Source of the DNA: Aquarana catesbeiana
Taxonomy: Eukaryota; Chordata; Amphibia; Anura; Ranidae
Direction of reading: 5' to 3'
NCBI RefSeq assembly: GCF_042186555.1
Contig: NC_133333.1
Span: 220,226,757 to 220,290,756, forward strand
Length of the DNA: 64,000 bases
Below the pieces are notes generated by a model that saw nothing but the letters and a program-made list of their open reading frames with translations, did no database searches and had not been told where the DNA came from. This document shows positions 11,293 through 23,034 of this stretch, in pieces. The translations under genes and the position numbers were made by a program. Within the stretch, counting starts at the first letter, position 1. Each line of letters begins with the position of its first letter.

Positions 11293-11514
11293 CTGTAGAG
11301 GGAAATGTAGATTGGTATCCATATACAGAGGTGGCCAAGCGGTCCTCATGGCCATTAATCTCGGTGTCTTGTTGCTCTAATTTCCTGAACATTTAATCTG
11401 CATGTGATTAGAAGTGTGACGTCTGCGAAGGAATGCTCTTCAGGCTCCATCGTATTTTATGTTCATTTATCTATGTGTTATGGGACCTTGACCTATCCGG
11501 TGCCTCCGAAGAAG

Positions 11515-11660
11515 AAATTATTATTATTATACAGGATTTATATAGCGCTGACAGTTTACGTAGCACTTTACAACTTGAGGGTAGACAGTACAAATACAAT
11601 ACACTTTAATACAGTAGGAATCAAAGGGCCCTGCTCGTTAGAGCTTACAATCTAAATGCT
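11515..11660. mobile_element. SINE/LINE tail fragment
   Basis: An ATT-repeat tail followed by TTTATATAGCGCTGAC, GTAGCACTTTACAA and TTAGAGCTTACAATCTAA matches the tail part of the V-SINE at 23654-23988 (minus orientation). The tRNA-related head is missing, so it is a 5'-truncated copy or the tail of the partner LINE. Confidence 0.6.
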
Positions 11661-11799
11661 GATGATCTCAGCTAAGGAGTTCCGGGCAGCGGGCCCCGGA
11701 CATTAAGAAGTATCCGTACTTCCTTATGGAGCAAATTATGTCAAAACTTATCTAAGTATTTAATATCATTTGTTTAACGTATTTAAAACCAAAATTAAA

Positions 11800-13248
11800 T
11801 ATATTGCAGCTTACCAATCATTAGATGTGATGGCTGCATTCGTTTTCTTTTTTTTTTAGGCTTTTTTCCCCCTCTGTGATGTGGAGAGTAACACACCTCC
11901 TGTACTATACAGACAGCTCTCTGGATGAAGGAGCACAGGGAACACCTTTGGACAGCAGCATCTGGAGGGAGGGGGGTGTTAGGTGTACTAGCAGAATTAA
12001 AGAGGAACTGCAAGTCTGCTCACATCATTTGTAATAAAAACATCTTTGCCATTCTGAAGCTTCCCTCCAACCACTTTGCATATTATTTTATATGTACTTG
12101 CCAAATATGCTTCAGAAATCTCTCTCTCTCTCTGCTAAGTCTGGCTGCATCCATTTTAACTGTGGGCAGCTGAAGGTGCTGCCTGTTTACTTCCTGGATT
12201 TACACAGACACACACAGAGGCACACCTCCAGCTCTGCAGCTCTCATTGGCCCTCTTATGACTCATCCTCCCTCCCTTCCTGGCAAACTCTCAGGAGAGTG
12301 AGAGAGAGAGCTGTGCATGATGTCATAAGCCTAGGCTAATGACCAGACAAGAAACAGGAAGTGGGATGTATAAGGTATTTACTGACAGGGAAAAAAATGT
12401 TTTACTATCCAAAGTTAAAACAAGGGCAGTAGATTTAATAGCTGAAAAGATGAAAAAATCACTGAAGGTCATCTGAGTCTACACTGCATCTGAGCGCCAC
12501 AAACCAAAATGCTACTTAATTTATTTTTATTATTAAAACACTATTAAGAAATTTAAATAGTAAAAATGTATTATTAAAATACTAAGCAAACTCTCATATC
12601 CATCCATGTCTCCATGATTTATTTTGCTGAGAAATCAATTTGAAAAACGCCCACCTAGCATTTCTGGCTGTGGCCATCTTGAGTAAAGGAAGGTGACTCA
12701 TGTAACGTTTACATCCTGGAATCCATCTACCCTTAGCGCAGGCATGCAGACAGGAGGGTGTGCTTAGCTGAGAAAGCCTCTCCTCCCCTCCTGAAGACTC
12801 CTGCGGTGCATGGCATCATTTGCCTGAAGAAATGAAAAAAAAATAAGCTTAAAACAAGTAAATATAATATACCTTTACATATATTTATAATAAGCAGCAT
12901 GAGGATTACAAATAGACAATGCCGATTGAGAGAGTGAAGTTCCACTTTAAATACACTAACAAATTGAAGCCAAACTCTGCCTCTTATAATCAATTACAGC
13001 AAACTGTTTTTTTTTTCTTTTGGGATAAAGGTTTCACATGAATAAGTAAAAGCTGATCATTTTAGTAAACCCTACCAGTGTTAAATGGTTTGTCTCATCC
13101 CTATAGCTGACACATTCTGCTGGAGGGTTTGTGCTGTGAAAATCAACAGACTCGCTGACTGAATCAACAGCAGAAAATAAAAGAAAGAAAGTCTAAAAAA
13201 GAAAACGAATGCAGTCATCACATCTAAGAATTAGTAAGCTGCAATATA
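11800..13248. mobile_element. Element with ~55-bp inverted ends, interrupted by a TTAA element
   Basis: Positions 11800-11859 and 13193-13248 are inverted copies: TATATTGCAGCTTAC at the left, GTAAGCTGCAATATA at the right, continuing through GATGTGATGGCTGCATTCG against CGAATGCAGTCATCACATC. The 1.45-kb span contains the TTAA-bounded insertion 11997-12950. Target duplication is not obvious. Non-coding. Confidence 0.65.
11997..12950. mobile_element. TTAA-flanked non-autonomous element, nested
   Basis: TTAA at 11997-12000 and 12947-12950 with inverted ends AGAGGAACTGCA (left) and GAAGTTCCACT (right). The GAGGAACTGCA end resembles a partial copy near 16188 (GCTGAACTGCAGGG). Internally it has a TC-rich run near 12120 and AT-rich filler, no coding frame. 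Confidence 0.6.
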
Positions 13249-14666
13249 ATAAGTGCAGCCATCAGTGTGGAAGGTTTGGAGTTTAAGTGATCCCCTTTAA
13301 TAAAGCTGGACTCCGGGATGAGTAAATATTGTCTGAATACTTATATGTCTTGTGTATTCATCCTTGTATCTCGGTGTGCTTTGTGTATTACTTCCAGATC
13401 TGTGCAGTAATGCAGTGTGAGAGACTTTCCCTCTGTGCAGGAACTTCCTGTAATAAAGACCGCTCACTGCTGCTCTCTCTCTCTCTCTCTGGTCTTGTCT
13501 CCGCCCCCTTCTGTAGTTTTCTGTAGGCAATCTATAGTAGGTGGAGCCTGCTAGGCCCCTCCTAGATTATATACAGCACAATGATGATGTCACTCCTACT
13601 TTTACAAGGTAATATCTGGGTTTACGAAGGCATTTGGTGCACACAAAGTGGAATTATATCTTTTGTGGCTATTAAGGAATATTAAGGCAGCTGGGAAAAG
13701 GCATTATTAATGTAGCTCTGTGATCTTTAATGGATAATTAAATGAATTTTTACATTTTTACAATACAGTTTGATTTGGCATCAGTCTTTTGACTGTACAG
13801 CAGAGCTGCAACTGGGGGAGGAGGAAGCAACACAAGACGCCTATCAGTTGTTCTGCATTGCTTATGTGCTACCAAAAAAAAATGCTTATAGTGTTTCTTG
13901 ACAATGGCATATTTGGTGTAGATTAACTGGTATATATTGTCTTGTTTTTCTCTGACATTGTTGGATACTGCTTAATAAATATACTACATTGTTGGATAAA
14001 TATAAACATTGTTGGATAAATATAAACATTGTTGGGTAGTTGCTGAATAAAAAAAATGCAAAAAAGATGCTGCTAGGAGGGGAGAGCAGAGAGATATATA
14101 TGAGTTCCTCAGCCTGTTTTGCTTCTTCTCCTACCCTGTCCAATCATGGGTTGGTGGAAGAAGAAGACCTAAATGTTACTGAACTTTAGCAAAGAAAAAT
14201 CAGGTCTCCTGCCCCCCCCCCCCAGACAGTCCTGTGCTGTGTTGCTGTGTGACAGAGCTATGTAAAACTTAGGGCTGGATGGACAGAAGTAGAAATCCTT
14301 TGGCAGCCAAAGCAGCTCCTTTATATGTATTTTATTTGTGTATTTATCTGTCTTCCATAAAAATTTGTACATTGTAAATAACTCTAGTAAGCCAACAAAA
14401 GGTGATTTCTTTAACTCCTGGCTGGCTAACTCAGTACAAGACTCTACTACTTCTGCAGCCATCAGTCACATAAACAGGCAGACCTGAATTCTCAGAGTGG
14501 TACCCCAGGCTGGAGAACCCCGCTACAGTCCTGCACAGCACTGGAGGGAACTGATAAAGGGCCCAAAGGACCCATCACCAGGCCCCTTCACATAGGTGAA
14601 TTTTGTCACCAATGTGTTATAAATGGGATTTATGAATCCTTCAGGCAATGGGTTAATCTACTAAAG
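13249..14666. other. Repeat-poor stretch with short tandem repeats
   Basis: Contains a CT run near 13478-13492, a three-fold 20-21-bp repeat (ACATTGTTGGATAAATATAA) at about 13985-14036, and a C-run at 14213-14223. No element ends or exon recognised. Confidence 0.45.
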
Positions 14667-15786
14667 CAGGGGTCTCCAAACATTCAGCCCACTACAAGAT
14701 TTTTTGACAGCTAGGGTCAGTGGCAGATTCTCAGACTCAGCATTCAGGTCTGTTGGTCTCTATTTCTGATGGGGACCCTAATGTATAGGGAACTCTGATC
14801 TGGGGGGGGGGGGGGGTGACACCAATGGGGAACCTAACGTATTTGGAACTCTGATGGGGACCCTGATGTATGGGGGAACTCTGACATGGACCCTGATGTA
14901 AGGGAAGGGTGGGGGCACTGATGGGAACCCTGATGTATGAGGGAAATCTGATGGTGACCTTGATGTATGGATGAACTTTGGTAGGGACCTTGATTTAAGG
15001 GGGGGATACTGATGGGGGCCCTGATGTATGGGGGAACTCTGATTGTGACCCTGTATTGGGGGATTCTGATGGGGACCCTGATGTAAGGGGGGAGAATGAT
15101 GGGGACCCTGATGTAAGTGGGAACACTTATGGAGACCCTGATGTGGGGGGGGGGCACTGATGGGGACCATGATGTAAGGGGGGACACTGATGGGGACACT
15201 GATCTAAGGGGGAGGAGAATGATGGGACACTGATGTAAGGGGGGCACTGATGGGGACACCGATGTAAGGGGGACACTTATGGGGATCCTGATGTAGGGGG
15301 GCACTGATGGGGACCATGATGTAAGGGGGGACACTGATGGGGACCATGATGTAAGGGGGGACACTGATGGGGACACTGATCTAAGGGGGAGGAGAATGAT
15401 GGGACACTGATGTAAGGGGGGGGCACTGATGGGGACACCAATGTAAGGGGGACACTTATGGGGATCCTGATGTAGGGGGGTACTGATGGGGACCATGATG
15501 TAAGGGGGGACACTGATGGGGACACTGATCTAAGGGGGAGGAGAATGATGGGACACTGATGTAAGGGGGGGCACTGATGGGGACACCGATGTAAGGGGGA
15601 CACCTATGGGGATCCTGATGTAGGGGGGCACTGATGTGCTGGTCAGGCTTTTGATGTAAAGGGGAACTTCTGAATTCAAGTTACTTCTTGGCACATTATA
15701 TGCTCATTTAAATTGTATTCATTAATTTATTTTATTTATTTATTGGCATTATTTTTAAAATATACCTAAAAGTTTGGGGACCCCTG
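14667..15786. mobile_element. hAT element (1120 bp) carrying the GATGTAAGGGG minisatellite
   Basis: Inverted ends CAGGGGTCTCCAAAC and GTTTGGGGACCCCTG are hAT/Charlie-like. Flanks TACTAAAG (14659-14666) and TGCTAAAA (15787-15794) match at 6 of 8 positions, a decayed 8-bp duplication. The body from about 14760 to 15640 is a roughly 30-bp minisatellite (ACTGATGGGGACCCTGATGT) with a higher-order pattern of about 150-177 bp marked by GATCTAAGGGGGAGGAG. No transposase. Confidence 0.85.
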
Positions 15787-17210
15787 TGCTAAAAGAATAG
15801 AGCAAAGAGGTGAAGCTGCTTTCCCTTTAATTACTTGGAAGTAAAAATCCTGTTTATTGTGGATGATTAGGTAAACACAACTTCACCCCATCCACAAAGC
15901 TAAGTGAACATTCAGGTTGCTATGTGAACAGTCTTTATGCCTTTAGTGATCATCTGATGCAGCAAAGTGGATTGCAAGGCCCTATTAGCCAGGTCACCGA
16001 CAGAGCGGATTTGGAGAACTCCTTGTCCATGTTTCGATCATTCTCCTCCATGACGTTCTGTCACTAATAGTGAAGAAGATCTGTTCCTCTTCCACTGTCA
16101 CAATTCAATCTACAGAATTCTTCAGGGAAAGTGGCGATAAGGGTCTGGATACAAAATCCTGATTGATGACAGCAAAATTCCCTAAAGCTGAACTGCAGGG
16201 AAAAAAAATAATGATCCTTTGCAAGGGTTCCCGGTTCCCATACAAGGATTAAATACTTATTTAGGTCTAGGGGCCATAAAAAGTACTTTTACTTATCCGA
16301 TCCTCCGCTCCTGCAGGTTCCCTCCTCATTGATTGCTCACTGCAGCCTATTCTGCACTATATTCCAGTGGTCACAGATCCTCTGATGTCATCAAAACCAA
16401 TTCAGAGCCCACAGCTCTGCATTGGACCTGAGAATGGGACAGTCCACTGCTGGAGTGTAGAGGAGTAGAGGAGAGCACCGGCTGCCATCTGAACGGAGGA
16501 TCAGGGAAGTAAAACTTCCTTTTTTCTGGCCCCCAGACCTAAATGAGCATTTAATGGTTGCACTCCAGAGAAGGCTTTAAAACAGGACTAAATTCTGCAC
16601 TACTTCACCTTCCAGCGGTGCCACGGTTCCATCCCTTGCTGGCCACTGTTGTCTTCTCCATGCGGTACTTGGTGTCAGGTTTAGGCCTCTTGAATGGCCG
16701 GCAGGGGATGACGTGATCCCACACATGCACACAGGAGTCAGTCATTCCGCATGCGCAGTGCAGTGTACATTCAATAGAAGACTGCGAGCAGGCAGGTAAC
16801 TGTGCCTTTAAATAAGTGAAAGAGCCGGCAACTCCAAAATCCATATGCATAGTGTTAACTTAGCTTACATGGTGGTGAGTATACAAAACACTAACGTGTT
16901 TCAGCAAGTAGCCATAATCACAGCAGGTAACTAAGAGACATAGCAATGCATGCAATAAAGGGCTGCCTGTTCACAATTTTTTACATTTTGGGTTTTGTGC
17001 CACTTTGGCAGCTGGGAAAAGATGGTAGCTGGAAAAACAAATAGAGGGACCAAACCCACCCATATAGAACATAGGGGTGTGGCCTGACATGGGAAGACAA
17101 TATAGAGTAAGTTCCAACTTAGAGAAAGTGCCCAGAACAATGATGCTTAGAGTCCATAAAGATACTTTACTGTTTCTATAGATGACAGCAATAACAGAAC
17201 AACAGGCAGC
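15787..17210. other. Mixed degraded repeats, no gene
   Basis: Includes an AACTGCAGGG-type fragment near 16190-16560 and a CACTAACGTGTTTCAGCAAG segment near 16890 that resembles the GAAACGCGT-type frog repeat. Short frames have no recognisable domain. Confidence 0.4.
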
Positions 17211-17640
17211 CAATGCGTTTCAGGGGCAAAAAAGCCTCCCCCTTCAGCAGGGCTTTAAAATATTTTTAAATATCTAATGGACTGTGAAATAGACATGGAA
17301 TTTTTGATCTGAATAATTTAGAATAACTGTTCCAACAGCTATTTCAGAGTCCATATAATATTCTGAAATATTTTAAAGCCTTGATGAAGGAGGCTTTTTT
17401 GCTTCCTGAAACGCATTGGATATTTGTCACTCAGTTCCTCCTGTCATCTATAGAAGCAAGCAATGCAATATCGTTAACTTAAGTATCATGTCTCTTTTTT
17501 CTAAGTTGAAACAATTCAACCTTTCAGGGGCAAAAAAAGCCCCCCCCTTCAGCAGGGCTTTAAAATATTTTTGAATATCTGATGTACTCTGAAATAGCCA
17601 TAATAACTGTTCCAAGAGCTATCTCAGAGTCCCCATATCA
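17211..17640. mobile_element. Palindromic repeat with CCAATGCGTTTCAGG ends, plus a second half copy
   Basis: 17213-17422 is an inverted repeat: GCGTTTCAGGGGCAAAAAAG at the left, GCTTCCTGAAACGC at the right, with AGGGCTTTAAAATATTTTT matched by AAATATTTTAAAGCC. A second left half begins at 17520 and is broken at 17640 by the minisatellite; its right half resumes near 18450-18595. A 17280-17525-like segment recurs at 18450-18700, so the unit was duplicated around the array. Confidence 0.7.
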
Positions 17641-18445
17641 CAGGGACCATGATGTATGGGGGAACTCTGATGTGGACCCTGATGTAAGGTGGGGGTAACT
17701 CTGATGGTGATGTACGCGGGGTAGATGCTGAAGCAGACCCTGATGTATGGGGGATCTCTGATGGGGACCCTGATGTATGGAGGGACACTGATCTAAGGGG
17801 GGAGAATGATGGGAAGCTGATGAAAGGGTGGACACTGATGTAAGGGGGACACTGATGGGGTCACTGATGAAAGGGGGGACACTGATGTAAGGGGAACACT
17901 GATTGGGGCCATAATGTAAGGGGGGACATTGATGGGGACCCTGATGTATGGGGAGGCACTGATCTAGAGGGGGAGAATGATGGGAAGCTGATGAAAGGGT
18001 GGACACTGATGTAAGGGGACACTTATGTAAGGGGGACACTGATGAAAGGGGGGACACTGATGTAAGGGGGACACTGATTGGGGCCATAATGTAAGGGGGG
18101 ACATTGATGGGGACCCTGATGTATGGGGGGGCACTGATCTAGAGGGGGAGAATGATGGGAAGCTGATGAAAGGGTGGACACTGATGTAAGGGGACACTTA
18201 TGTAAGGGGGACACTGATGAAAGGGGGGACACTGATGTAAGGGGGACACTGATTGGGGCCATAATGTAAGGGGGGACATTGATGGGGACCATGATGTATG
18301 GGGGAACTCTGATGTGGACCCTGATGTACGGGGGGTAGAATGATGGGAACAGAGATGTAAAGGGGGACACTGATGTATGGGGGTCTCTAATGGGAACCTT
18401 GATGTAAAGGAGGGGGGGGGGTAGTAACTGTGATGGTGATGAATA
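17641..18445. repeat. GATGTAAGGGG minisatellite, second block
   Basis: The same 28-32-bp units as in 14760-15640, with a higher-order segment of about 180 bp (GGGAAGCTGATGAAAGGGTG near 17811, 17990, 18158). Its flanks are the interrupted palindromic repeat, suggesting insertion or expansion inside it. Confidence 0.9.
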
Positions 18446-18700
18446 TCTGATGGACTCTGAAATAGCCATGGAATTTTTGATTTGAATAATTTAGAATAAC
18501 TGTTCCAACATCTATTTCAGAGTCCATATACTATTAACATTTTAAAGCCCTGATGAAGGAAGAGGTTTTTTTTTGCCTCCTGAAACGCGTTGGATATTTG
18601 TCACTCTGTTCCTCCTGTCATCTCTAGAAGCAATACAATGTCTTTATGAACTCTAAGTATCATGTTTCTTTTTTCTAAGTTAAAACAATTCAACCTACAG
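18446..18700. mobile_element. Right half of the palindromic GAAACGCGT repeat
   Basis: Parallels 17280-17525 (AATTTTTGATTTGAATAATT, CTTCCTGAAACGC replaced here by CCTCCTGAAACGCG) through TTCTAAGTTAAAACAATTCA. Together with the 17520-17640 half it frames the minisatellite block. Confidence 0.65.
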
Positions 18701-19430
18701 ACCTTTCCTGGAGGATTGCTCCCTTCCGCTATCACCATTGTATACTCCATACTGGGAGGGAGGGAAAAAAGTCAGCACTGAAGTATTAAAGCCATGGAGG
18801 TGGTTCAACAGTAAACGGAATGATGCATAATTTATTCCTGAAAGATTTCTTATGGCTGCAGATGGCCTCACATACATTACAGAACGTGAAAAAATGCAAA
18901 TAAAGCAATTATACACAAAAAAGTTTAATAAAAAGGAGAGCGCAGTGCGGGGCCCGGGGTGACATGTACAATGACTGCTGTATATACATGAATTATTTAC
19001 GCAGACCAGTCATCGTGTGCGCTCTGCAGAACCCTGTTGTATGGTTGTGTTTTTAATGAATGCATTTAAGGTAAATGTAATAAAAATTTGTGATTTTATG
19101 TATAATTGGCTCATTTGCATCTTTGATGTTCTGTGATTAATGTACAAAGATCGGCAGCTGTTAGAAATCCCCAAGATATACGTTACGGACAATTATACTG
19201 TAATAATTCAATGATCCCCATTGTTCTAATATAAAGGCAGGCAGGGGGCCAATCCAGTGTTTCTTATTGACAGCACTGTATGATAACCAATCAGACTACA
19301 GCTGGCATCTGATTTCCTGAAGGACAGCCAATAGAATATGTACCTTGGTATGGCAGCACAACACAATAGAACAGATATATATACCCTAACTGGATGACGC
19401 TTATTTTGCTCTGTGTATCATAAACAACCC
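18701..19430. other. Low-repeat island, candidate conserved non-coding DNA
   Basis: AT-rich, non-tandem sequence with homeobox-like words (GCATAATTTATTCC, TGTATAATTGG) and an octamer ATTTGCAT at 19113-19120 directly followed by CTTTGATG. Reading the minus strand gives ATCAAAG next to ATGCAAAT, a SOX/TCF-like site beside an OCT-like site. No coding exon. Confidence 0.35.
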
Positions 19431-20165
19431 TGATGTATGGGAAATTCTGATGGTGACCCTGATGTAAGGGGAAGAATGATGGGGGCACTAATGTAAGGGG
19501 GGACACCAGAGGCGGACTGACCATTCGGGCACTCGGGCACTGCCCGAGGGCCCCATGCCACTAAGGGTCCCCATCAGGGATGCCAGCCTCAATAAAACCA
19601 GGGACAGTATGTAAAAATCTGTGTTTTTTTAAAAATCTCAAGATTATAGCTGCCCCGCCTCTCCAGTACCTTTTCAGTGTGTGTATGTGTATTCTGTGTG
19701 TATACTGTGTGTGTATATTGTGTGTGTATACTGTATGTGTGTGTGTGTATACTGTGTGGCCCCATAATCTATTGCCTGGGGGCCCCATAATCTCCTATTG
19801 CCTGGGGGCCCCATAATCTTCTCCTATTGCCCAGGGGCCCCATAATCTCCTATTTCCCGGGGGCCTCATGAGTTGTCAGTCGGCCCCTGGGGGGCACTGA
19901 TGGAGACCCTGATGTATGGGGAATTCTGATGGTGACCCTGATGTAAGGGGGAGAATGATGGGGATACTAATGTAAGGGGGGACACTGATGGAGACACTGA
20001 TGTATTGGGGGATTCTGATGGGGACTCTGATGTAAGGGGGAGAATGATGGGGTCACTAGTGTAAGGGGGAACACTGATGGAGACCCTGATGTATTAGAGG
20101 ATTCTGATGGGAACTCTGATGTAAGGGGGGAGAATGATGGGGAAACTGATATAAGGGGGGACAAT
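19431..20165. repeat. GATGTAAGGGG minisatellite, third block, split by a hAT
   Basis: Units of the 14760 and 17641 type (CTGATGTAAGGGGGAGAATG) at 19431-19506 and 19890-20165, interrupted by the 383-bp hAT MITE. Confidence 0.9.
19507..19889. mobile_element. hAT MITE (383 bp) in minisatellite
   Basis: Left CAGAGGCGGACTGAC and right GTCAGTCGGCCCCTG are inverted repeats. Flanks GGGGACAC (19499-19506) and GGGGGCAC (19890-19897) are a near-perfect 8-bp duplication. Inside lie a TG/TGTATACTG microsatellite (about 19676-19757) and four copies of a ~28-bp unit (GGCCCCATAATCTCCTATTG). Non-coding. Confidence 0.88.
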
Positions 20166-20336
20166 GTGTTTTGCCAGGATTTTCACGCAATAAAGCGCTC
20201 TGCAATTGCGGCGAAACACATTACGTGAAGCATGTCGTCCAAAAGAGGCTTCTAAACTTTTTTTGGGTGACAAGCTTCACACAATGCGGTTTGCCGCAAT
20301 TGAAGCACATTTGAAATCGCGGGCAGAGTTGGGTCT

Positions 20337-20836
20337 TTAAAGTGTTACTAAACCCAGGACCCTGCATTCACTATATCTGGTCTCCCACAGTGCACAATAG
20401 TTTTAGTAAATATAAACTGCTAAATACCCTTTCTCATCAGTAGTTAGAGCAGTCTTGTGACTTCTATCAGTGTCTGGTTAAAGCTTGTAGGAGATTCCAT
20501 TCTGCTTTGACTGTCCTATGAGGCTGCAGGACCCCTGACCCTCTGTTTGGACAGTGCTGATTGGCCCTGTGCTGATCACATGCACCCTTCCAAGAATAAA
20601 AAACTCTCTAGCAATACACACCAAACTGAGCATGTGCAGCTTGTCTTCTAGTCTCGGTTCTGCCAGGAGATATATTGGGGACAGTGGAAGAAGGGGAGGA
20701 TCAGAGAAGACAGGATCAAACAGTCTTTTTACACAATGCAGAAAATTAACCCCTTAGGTTCCACAGTGAGTATAACACGCATGCTTTACTGCATATACAG
20801 ACTGATTTTATTGTTGTGGGTTTAGTAACACTTTAA
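20337..20836. mobile_element. TTAA MITE, AGTGTTACTAAACCCA family, copy 1
   Basis: TTAA at both ends and a 16-bp near-perfect inverted end: AGTGTTACTAAACCCA left, TGGGTTTAGTAACACT right. 500 bp, no coding capacity. A second copy at 52595-53122 is in the opposite orientation (shared GACCCTGCATTCACTA and the TCTGTTTGGACAG region). TTAA duplication suggests piggyBac-type mobilisation. Confidence 0.88.
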
Positions 20837-20879
20837 GCATGCAGCCAGTGAAGTCCCAACCTGCATGATAATCCTAGGC

Positions 20880-21740
20880 ACTGGCCCACTTACTAGAAGG
20901 AAGAGTAAGGATATGTTTCACACTTTCTAGTTGCGGTGGGTTCCTGCGCAGTGTATGCCGCTCCTTGCCGCCATGGACGGAGGTACAGAGCGCTGACTTG
21001 GCCTACGGTGTTGGTGGGAATTATGCAGACTGTGCAGTATATCTTCTGGAGTACATTAGGTGAATATATACTGACTCGGCTGTCACTATAACGAGCTGCC
21101 AGTAATTTATGGAGTCCATTCATCACTGAACCAAGTCGCTGTGTCATTCACCTTGAGGTGGGGGGAGGGGAGGGGACTCCGGTCACTGCGTCTATACAGC
21201 GACCCTTAACCCTTCCATTACCGACTAGGCTGGCGATGGGATCCGGGAGACGACTTGGAAGAGATGGAGTTAAATGCGAAATATTGACAAACACGTCTGT
21301 TCATCTGTAGATGGCATTAAGTGACTATAGAAGATGAATGCGGCGGAGGGACGCCGTGCCAGACCTGGCGAATTATTCACGTACTATTGACACAAATAGC
21401 ATCTCAGGAAGCCGGGTCTGTTCCAGGTACGGCGCTCTCCTCTGGCGGCTCGGTGTCCTACACTTATTATTGGACAGCTGTGCGATTTCTCGGTTTGATG
21501 CAGAAGTTGGTTCTGTATTGTGCTGGAGGGGGTTGCGATTCCTTGCGCTACAATGGAACGATAAAATGTAATTTCTCGCTTTATTGCTTAATGTTTTCTA
21601 GCTCAGAGATTGCAGTGTACAACATCCTAGACTGATTCCATCGGGGATCCCTATCGTCACCTCTAAGGGATCACATCCCAACAGGGATCAGAATAAAGAA
21701 ATGATTTACACTTTATATAGTTCTATTTATGGTACCCACA
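20880..21740. other. Low-repeat island, no gene
   Basis: No tandem repeat, inverted ends or known element. Two overlapping plus frames near 21321-21635 have no recognisable domain or splice context. Composition is more balanced than the flanks, so this is possible conserved non-coding or unannotated unique DNA. Confidence 0.35.
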
Positions 21741-21746
21741 CTATGC

Positions 21747-21890
21747 TGACCATACACTGTGCAATCCGCTTACAATGTTTGTTAGATCTACTAACAACTA
21801 TGTGAGGGCCTGTATAATTAGATAGAAATTGATTGGATTGTACAGGTTTGCCCTCGTATTACAAAGTACCACCATTTTGGCTAAATCAAG
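21747..21890. mobile_element. MITE family A, partial
   Basis: ACCATACACTGTGCAATCCG and TTAGATCTACTAACAACTATG identify the family; the right end is lost before the 46-bp minisatellite starts. Confidence 0.6.
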
Positions 21891-21932
21891 GACTCCAGAC
21901 AGTAGAATTCCCCACTATCATTTACAGTTGTA

Positions 21933-22500
21933 GGAAAATCTCACCATTGTGGGAGGGGCAGAGACACAAACTACTGCAGGGAAATCTCACCATTGTGGGA
22001 GGGGCAGAGACACAAACTACTGCAGGGAAATCTCACCATTGTGGGAGGGGCAGAGACACAAACTACTGCGGGGAAATCTCACCATTGTGGGAGGGGCAGA
22101 GACACAAACTACTGCGGGGAAATCTTAGCATTGTGGGAGGGGCAGAGACACAAACTACTGCAGGGAAATCTCACCATTGTGGGAGGGGCAGAGACACAAA
22201 CTACTGCAGGGAAATCTTAGCATTGTGGGAGGGGCAGAGACACAAACTACTGCAGGGAAATCTCACCATTGTGGGAGGGGCAGAGACACAAACTACTGCA
22301 GGGAGATCTCACCATTGTGGGAGGGGCAGACACACAAACTAGAGGAAAATGTCATCATCATGGTGGGAGGGGCAGAGACACAAACTACTAAGGGAAATCT
22401 TAGCATTGTGGGAGGAGCAGAGACACAAACTATAGGAAAATGTCATCATCATGGTGGGAGGGGCAGAGACACAAACTAACTACTGCAGGGAAATATCACC
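21933..22500 (+). repeat. 46-bp minisatellite, plus orientation
   Basis: The unit (begins AAATCTCACCATTGTGGGAG, ends ACAAACTACTGCAGGG) repeats every 46 bp about nine times, then becomes irregular (GTCATCATCATGGTGGGAG variants) to about 22500. Some units read CTTAGCATTG instead of CTCACCATTG. No unit has a stop in the relevant frames, giving long false ORFs. The same unit is found inverted at 59117-59875. Confidence 0.95.
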
Positions 22501-23030
22501 AATTATGGGAGTGGTGGAGACGAAAGCAGTATAATGATATCTCATTTTTGGATTCTCCAAAAGATAAGAGAAGGTAACTAGTGATTTCCATTTTCCAGGC
22601 TCGACTGAAATATTGTTTGGTGGCAGAGTCATCCTTAACTTAAATAGCAGTAATAGGTAGTTCTCATCCAGTTGTGTGTACTTAATTTCTCGCTGTTACT
22701 GATGATCTTCCAGAATTAGTGGCTGACATGATTTCCATCCAGAGTTGGCATTTATCGAAATATGAAAACTTTGCCCAATGTTGCACTTGTTGATTGTCTG
22801 CTGTTGGTGTGTGTATGGTGGATTAAAAAGGAGTGTGATAAATTATCACTGAACAAATGGAAGGTCTGATTTTCCCCATTACTGGCTGACCAGGAGCCGA
22901 AGGTCTCTGCCATATCTGACTGCTGGGCCATTATCCTGAATAATACATGAGTCTTCTTCCTTCAGCTGTCGGTGAGAGATTTCCTACTTTCCCTCACAGT
23001 ATAACAACGCAAGTCTTTTCCAGGGACCTG
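22501..23030. other. Low-repeat island, no gene
   Basis: AT-moderate, non-repetitive sequence with no recognised exon. It sits between two minisatellites and is a candidate for conserved non-coding DNA. Confidence 0.35.
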
Positions 23031-23034
23031 CTGA

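Noticed and set aside
14834..15603. Pro/Ser/Ile-rich minus frames of up to 220 codons
   Set aside because: Minisatellite between hAT ends; the same effect is seen at 17638-18469.
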